NCBI GenBank assembly: GCA_965115835.1
Contig: OZ220471.1
Location: 868,001 to 932,000 of the forward strand
From: Foliamicus sp965115835
GTDB lineage: Bacteria; Pseudomonadota; Gammaproteobacteria; Steroidobacterales; Foliamicaceae
Reading direction: 5' to 3'
Length of the DNA: 64,000 bases
Below the pieces are notes generated by a model. It worked only from the letters and a program-made list of their open reading frames with translations, did not search any database and was not told the origin of the DNA. Positions 59,845 to 64,000 of this stretch are shown in pieces. Each line of letters opens with the position of its first letter. Position 1 is the stretch's first letter. Made by a program: the position numbers and the translations under genes.

Positions 59845-60561
59845 ATGCGCAAGCGCTATCCGTTCATGGGCAAAAAGCGTCTCAAGGTCATGCTGGCGCG
59901 CGAAGGAACCACGCTGTCGGAATCGACCATCGGGCGGATCTTGGCCAAGGGCGTGCGACTGCGCCGGATCGCGCCCTGCGCCTTCTGCCTCGGGCGAACC
60001 CGGGCGAAGAAACCGCGCAAATTCGCATCGGGGCACGCGCAGCGCTGGAAGCCTGCCATGAAGGCCAACCAACCCGGCGAGTGGGTCCAGATTGATCACA
60101 TGACCGTCTCGCGCGATGGAAATACGCTCAAGCAGTTCCAGGCTACCTGTCCCGTGAGCAAGCAACTGGTCACGCGGGTGTACTCCCGGGCCACCGCGAA
60201 CAACGCACGACGCTTCCTGCAGACCGTGCGCGAGGATCTGGCGCATCCTGTGCACTCCATCCAGGTCGACGGCGGAAGCGAGTTCCGCGCCGAGTTCGAG
60301 GAAGCCTGCCAAGAACTCAAACTGCCCTTGGCCGTGCTGCCACCGAAAAGCCCCCAGATCAACGGCGTCGTCGAACGCGCCAACTTGAGTTCAAGAGCCG
60401 AGTTCTGGAGCGTCTACAAGGGCGACCTCACCGTCAGGGATGTCAGCAAACCCCTCAACCAATACCAGCACTTCTACAACCATGTCCGACCCCACTACGC
60501 ACTGGACTTGAAAACGCCCATGGAATATCTTCGCCAATATAGGATAGCTGAACACGCATAA
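59845..60561 (+). pseudogene. IS481-like transposase, 3-prime part
   Basis: Begins inside the gene at MRKRYPFMGKKRLKVMLARE; the N-terminal HTH part is missing because the IS1634-like element adjoins. The integrase core is whole: Asp in WVQIDHMTVS, Asp in IQVDGGSEFRAEF, Glu in INGVVERANLSSR, and the end NHVRPHYALDLKTPMEYL. It complements the 5-prime part at 50754, but the two overlap in content, so they derive from two insertions. Confidence 0.85.
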
Positions 60562-60585
60562 AAGTCTCATATGTGGTGAACCGGT

Positions 60586-62680
60586 CAGGGCTGTTCCAAA
60601 GTCGTGTTCAGATTATTGGCCTAACAATTCGTTTGCGGTGTACTGGACATTGAGCAGGTATTCGGTCATGATGGTCGGCGATGGAGATGTCAGTTGTCTT
60701 GTCCGGGTTCGATCTGACGGAGGTGTCGGTGCGGCCGGTGACGGATCGAGCCGAGTCCGCTCGCTGGGATGTGCTGATGTCCCGTCACCACTATCTTGGG
60801 TTCCGTGGTCTGGTCGGTGGCGGTGTCCGGCAGGTCGCGGAGTTGCCGGACGGGACTTGGCTGGCGCTGTTGGGCTGGCATGCGGGTTCGTTCAAGGTCG
60901 GGGTGCGTGATCGTCTGATCGGCTGGACTCGCGAGCAGCAGTTTCGTCGGCTGCGGCTGGTCGCGAACAACACGCGGTTTCTGGTGCTTCCGGGCGCTCG
61001 CGTGCCCAATCTCGCCTCGCGAGTTCTCGGCTTGTCGCTGCGTCGGCTGTCGCAGGACATGAAGGCGCAGACCGGCCATCCGGTGTTGCTGGCGGAGACG
61101 TTTGTCGATCCGGCCCGGTTCAGCGGCACCTGCTACCGTGCCGCCAACTGGCGGGAGATTGGCAGGACGCGCGGCTATGCGCGGGTTCCGGGGGGCGGCT
61201 GGCGCGAGCACGGCGAGCCGAAGCGGGTGCTGATACGGGAGTTGCGTTCGTCGGCATGCGCGGCCTTGCGTCAGCCGCAGGACGACCAGGAATGGGGGCT
61301 GGTCGTGTCGCCGCCGCGACCGCCGGAGGTCGAGCGTCTCAGGAGCCTGTATGAGTTTCTCCGCCAAGTGCCGGAGTATCGCAAGGCGCGGGGCATCCGC
61401 CACTCGTTGGCGACGATCTTTTCGATTGCTCTGGCGGCGAAGCTGGCGGGGGTGCGCGGGGTGGTGACGATCGGGGAGTTCGCTGCTCGTCTGACCCAGG
61501 CGCAACTGGCGGCGGTGCGGGCGTTTTGGAGTCCGAGCCGCAAGCGCTATGTCGCGCCGTCGCGAACCTCGTTTCACCGGGTGCTGTCGCAGGTCGCTCC
61601 GGAAGTGCTCGACGAAGCGCTGAGCCGCTTTATTGAGCAGAACCGGTCTCCGCACGGCGCGGTTGCGGTTGACGGCAAGGTGACTGCGGCGGAGTGGATC
61701 CAGGGCAAGGACAGCGAGCGCGTGCTGGTGGCGGCGGTCGAGCACGGCAGCGGCCTGATCTGCGGTCAAGAGGCCTGCGACGGGGCTGGCGGCGAGATCT
61801 TGGGCGCGCGCGCGCTGCTGCAGCGTCTCGACATCCGGGATCGGGTGGTGACGCTCGACGCCCTGCACACGCAGCGCAAGACCGCGCAATTGATCGCCGA
61901 GCGCGGCGGGTTCTACCTGATGACGGTCAAGGGTAACCAGCAGGAGTTGCTTGACGGTCTGGCCTCCGGCCTCGACTGGGAGGCCGCGCAAGTCGCGGCC
62001 ACCGAGCACGAGACGACCGAGAAGGGGCATGGACGCATCGAGACCCGCCGCTGTCGGGTGATCCCTCTCGATCTCGTCTCGCCCGATTGCGTCGCGATGC
62101 CTCACCGCCGCCAAGCCATCCGCATCGAGCGCGAACGGCATGTCCTGCGCACCCGGCGCACCTCGACCGAAACTGTGTACGGCGTCACCTCGCTGGGGCC
62201 GGAACAGGCATCGGCGAGTGAATTGCTTCGTCTCAACCGAGGCCATTGGGAGATCGAGAACCGGCTGCACTATGTGCGTGACGTCAGCTACGACGAAGAC
62301 CGCAACCGCGTTCGGGCAAAGCGTCTCCGCCGCAACCTTGCCTGCCTCGCAAACGCAGCCATCTCGATCGTGCGACTCGACGAACGATTCGACTACATGC
62401 CGCAAGCCCACCGCCACTTCGCCGCCCGGCAGGGCGACGCCATGCGACAAGTCACCCGGCGCGGCTTCGGCCGCTGAAACGACGCCGCCCGACGCCCCCA
62501 CTCTGCCCGAACTGCGTCACGCGACGACGCGGGCCGCCAAAAAGCCCAAGATCGACGGCCCGGAAAGCGCCAGCTTGCCGAAATCCCCGACTACCCGACG
62601 CGCCAGCAGACTACGGACGGACCATCTCGCTGCACCTCAGCGCACAGACCTGGACTCGCCACGACTTTGGAATGGTCCTG
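60586..62680 (+). mobile_element. ISAs1-type element copy D, complete, 2095 bp
   Basis: Left end CAGGGCTGTTCCAAAGTCGTG, right end (inverted) CAGGACCATTCCAAAGTCGTG. The flank GGTGAACCGGT occurs immediately on both sides (60575-60585 and 62681-62691), a perfect 11-bp duplication. Same length as copy A with very few differences, so transposition was recent. Confidence 0.95.
60681..62477 (+). CDS. DUF4338 (DruA-like)-ISAs1 fusion transposase, copy D
   Basis: 598 residues, same as copy A except for scattered changes (for example the last residues GFGR instead of GFSR). All catalytic residues and the DUF4338 block (MSRHHYLGFRGLVG, GHPVLLAETFVDPARF) are intact. Together with the clean target duplication this is the likeliest active copy in the window. 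Confidence 0.95.
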   Translation: MEMSVVLSGFDLTEVSVRPVTDRAESARWDVLMSRHHYLGFRGLVGGGVRQVAELPDGTWLALLGWHAGSFKVGVRDRLIGWTREQQFRRLRLVANNTRFLVLPGARVPNLASRVLGLSLRRLSQDMKAQTGHPVLLAETFVDPARFSGTCYRAANWREIGRTRGYARVPGGGWREHGEPKRVLIRELRSSACAALRQPQDDQEWGLVVSPPRPPEVERLRSLYEFLRQVPEYRKARGIRHSLATIFSIALAAKLAGVRGVVTIGEFAARLTQAQLAAVRAFWSPSRKRYVAPSRTSFHRVLSQVAPEVLDEALSRFIEQNRSPHGAVAVDGKVTAAEWIQGKDSERVLVAAVEHGSGLICGQEACDGAGGEILGARALLQRLDIRDRVVTLDALHTQRKTAQLIAERGGFYLMTVKGNQQELLDGLASGLDWEAAQVAATEHETTEKGHGRIETRRCRVIPLDLVSPDCVAMPHRRQAIRIERERHVLRTRRTSTETVYGVTSLGPEQASASELLRLNRGHWEIENRLHYVRDVSYDEDRNRVRAKRLRRNLACLANAAISIVRLDERFDYMPQAHRHFAARQGDAMRQVTRRGFGR

Positions 62681-63029
62681 GGTGAACCGGTACAGCGTAT
62701 TGACGGATTTTTCTCTGTCGCTATAATCCTCGTCATGGCTACCTGTTGCTGTTGCACTCGTATTGAACAAGCCCGTCGGCGCGCAAAGATACGCAAGGAT
62801 GTTCGGGATAAAATCGAAGCGATTTGGCCTGGGTTTTTTCGCCCCCCTCCGCCCCCGCGATATATTGCTCCGAATATTCGCCGAGCGGTTTCCAGTTACT
62901 TCTAACTGCCCTCTTTCATCTCACCCAATGCCATTTTTCGGACTGGGTTTCAAGTAGCAATTTTCCCGTCCGCGTGCGCGGACAGGGGGGGTTTGAGGAG
63001 TTTCAAACCGCCCCGAAACTACCCAATCC
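62681..63029. other. Gap between ISAs1 copy D and IS3 fragment
   Basis: Apart from the target duplication it holds a short frame at 62735-62905 (MATCCCCTRIEQARRRAKIR) with four Cys in a row and a Pro-rich end. There is no ribosome site and nothing to support expression. AT-richer than the neighbouring IS genes. I see no other feature. Confidence 0.4.
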
Positions 63030-63341
63030 CTATGACCTGCCCCCGTCGACGGGTCCAGTTTCAATGTTGGTACATTGACGATTTCTCTGCCAGCATGGCG
63101 TGATGATTGTTTCCGGGGCCAGGGGACGGTATCCCAAGCTTTTGTGCGGGCGCGCTGCGTTGTAGTGACGCCGCCAGGATTCGATGAGAACCTGGGCCTC
63201 TTTCAGGGTGTAGAAAATCTCTCCGTTGAGGAACTCGTCGCGCAGCCGCGCGTTGAGGCCCTCGATACATCCGTTCTCCCAGGGCGATCCCGGCTTGATG
63301 AAGGCGGTGCGGGCACCGACCAAAGCGATCCATCGCCGCAC
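63030..63341 (-). pseudogene. IS3-family OrfB 3-prime part and right end, inverted
   Basis: Minus strand: RRWIALVGARTAFIKPGSPW, ENGCIEGLNARLRDEF with the last catalytic Glu, RPHKSLGYRPLAPETIITP and the terminal TGACCTGCCCCCGTCGACGG at 63030. Same IS as at 46722 but diverged. The 5-prime part is missing; sequence of another gene starts at about 63342. This copy shows the native right end without the extra hairpin. Confidence 0.85.
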
Positions 63342-63706
63342 GGCCTCGGCACTGGGCCTGACCCTGGCCCTGCGCCAGGACCTCGGCTCTGCGGCAAGCG
63401 GCGGTCTGGATGCCTTGTTCGCCCACGATCCGCTGTCGCATCGCTTGGGCAGCGACCAAGGTGGTCGCTGGACGATGGAGGCGGGCTACGGTCTGTCGTC
63501 CTTACCGGGGGCGGTTCGTCGGCACGCCGCAGTTGAGCTACGGCGTTTCGGCCGGCGCGCGCGAGGTGGGCGTGGGCTGGCGCCTCACGCCGGAGTTGGC
63601 GTTGGGCGCGCCGGATCTCGGTATGGCGATCCGGGCCGTGCGGCGCGAAGCTTTGCAGGAACCGGCCGACCACCGCCTTGATATCGAGTTTCGCGCCCGC
63701 TGGTAA
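63342..63706 (+). pseudogene. C-terminal fragment of an outer-membrane beta-barrel (autotransporter-type) gene, frameshifted
   Basis: Beginning in LGLTLALRQDLGSAASGGLD and WTMEAGYGLSS, then after a frameshift near 63500 PYRGRFVGTPQLSYGVSAGA, REVGVGWRLTPELALG and a final strand LDIEFRARW with the C-terminal aromatic residue, stop at 63704-63706. The GRFVGTP / GWRLTPE / terminal W pattern is that of beta-barrel ends of large surface proteins. The IS3 fragment cuts its 5-prime side. Confidence 0.65.
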
Positions 63707-64000
63707 AATAACCCTTGGTAGCCGGAGCAATCCAAGCGCGGCGCTGGACGGCAGGCTTCGCGCCTTGGTTATTCAAGGCAGCGCTGTTGTTCGACGAGAA
63801 GGATCTGGCAGGGGTCAAAAGCGATGCCTGCCTCGTTGCTGCGATTAAGAACATTTACCTTAATTCCTCGTTCGGCAGGAGATTTCCTGCCGTCAGGGTC
63901 GCTCAGGAGTGCGTGGATATTTCATTTAATCTGCTTACGAATCGCTTACGATAAAAGAACAAGGGTTTGAAATTCTTTTTATCACAGTAGTTTATGAAAA
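63707..64000. other. Window end, no clear gene
   Basis: AT-rich tail with a perfect 7-bp hairpin GGCAGGA-GATT-TCCTGCC near 63872-63890. A short GTG frame at 63715-63954 has no recognisable content. Confidence 0.4.

Overview
The window is GC-rich proteobacterial-type accessory DNA. The codon use, tmRNA-like tail, YbjQ protein, lipobox lipoproteins and IS families fit a pseudomonadotan, but I cannot name a genus. No ribosomal, central-metabolic or replication-initiator gene is visible. It reads as an integrated plasmid- or ICE-like element plus a heavily IS-scarred cargo zone.

Layout. (1) 1-4.5 kb: the end of a radC gene, two paralogous ankyrin-repeat lipoproteins and a YbjQ-like gene. (2) 5.1-24.3 kb: one mostly plus-strand block of very high GC with regular GGAGA-type ribosome sites. 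It carries a MoxR-type ATPase, a companion protein, a VWA/DUF2201 protein, a large ParB-like protein, a GHKL ATPase, DUF2958, a giant methylase-helicase of the Strawberry-notch/DarB type, an SRAP protein, SSB, a Toprim protein and a DUF2493 protein. This is the DNA-processing and anti-restriction core typical of large conjugative elements; conjugation genes themselves are not in the window. (3) 24.3-27.8 kb: a 146-bp tandem repeat array and two overlapping tyrosine recombinases. (4) 27.9-36.5 kb: lower-GC cargo, with a small protein plus SDH-type serine protease, a single-chain type IIG-like restriction-modification enzyme between inverted IS ends, and a UvrD-like helicase with a broken zeta-like kinase.

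(5) 36.5-41.4 kb: the most interesting locus. A minus-strand operon behind a near-consensus promoter encodes an acyl-carrier-like protein, an XRE regulator, an ImmA/IrrE metallopeptidase, a thymidylate-synthase homologue fused to a DNA-base-hypermodification (HMUDK-type) helical domain, and a MazG-type pyrophosphohydrolase. A convergent holo-ACP-synthase gene closes the locus. The set suggests carrier-protein-dependent thymine-nucleotide or DNA-base modification under XRE/ImmA control, probably for defence. (6) 41.6-45.6 kb: a second, diverged copy of the ssb / small protein / DUF2493 module with a zinc-ribbon repeat protein. Both modules contain a conserved non-coding element of 141 nt whose closing stem covaries between copies, which points to a structured RNA.

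(7) 46.7-64 kb: nested insertion sequences. They comprise an IS3-family element split by a 2095-bp ISAs1-type element, a second identical-length ISAs1-type copy with target duplication, two broken ISAs1-type copies, an IS66-like element with a DUF4338 gene, an IS1634-like element, IS481-like fragments, a tmRNA-like 3-prime tail and the end of an outer-membrane beta-barrel gene. The DUF4338 (DruA-like) domain occurs both fused to the ISAs1-type transposase and as a separate gene in the IS66-like element.
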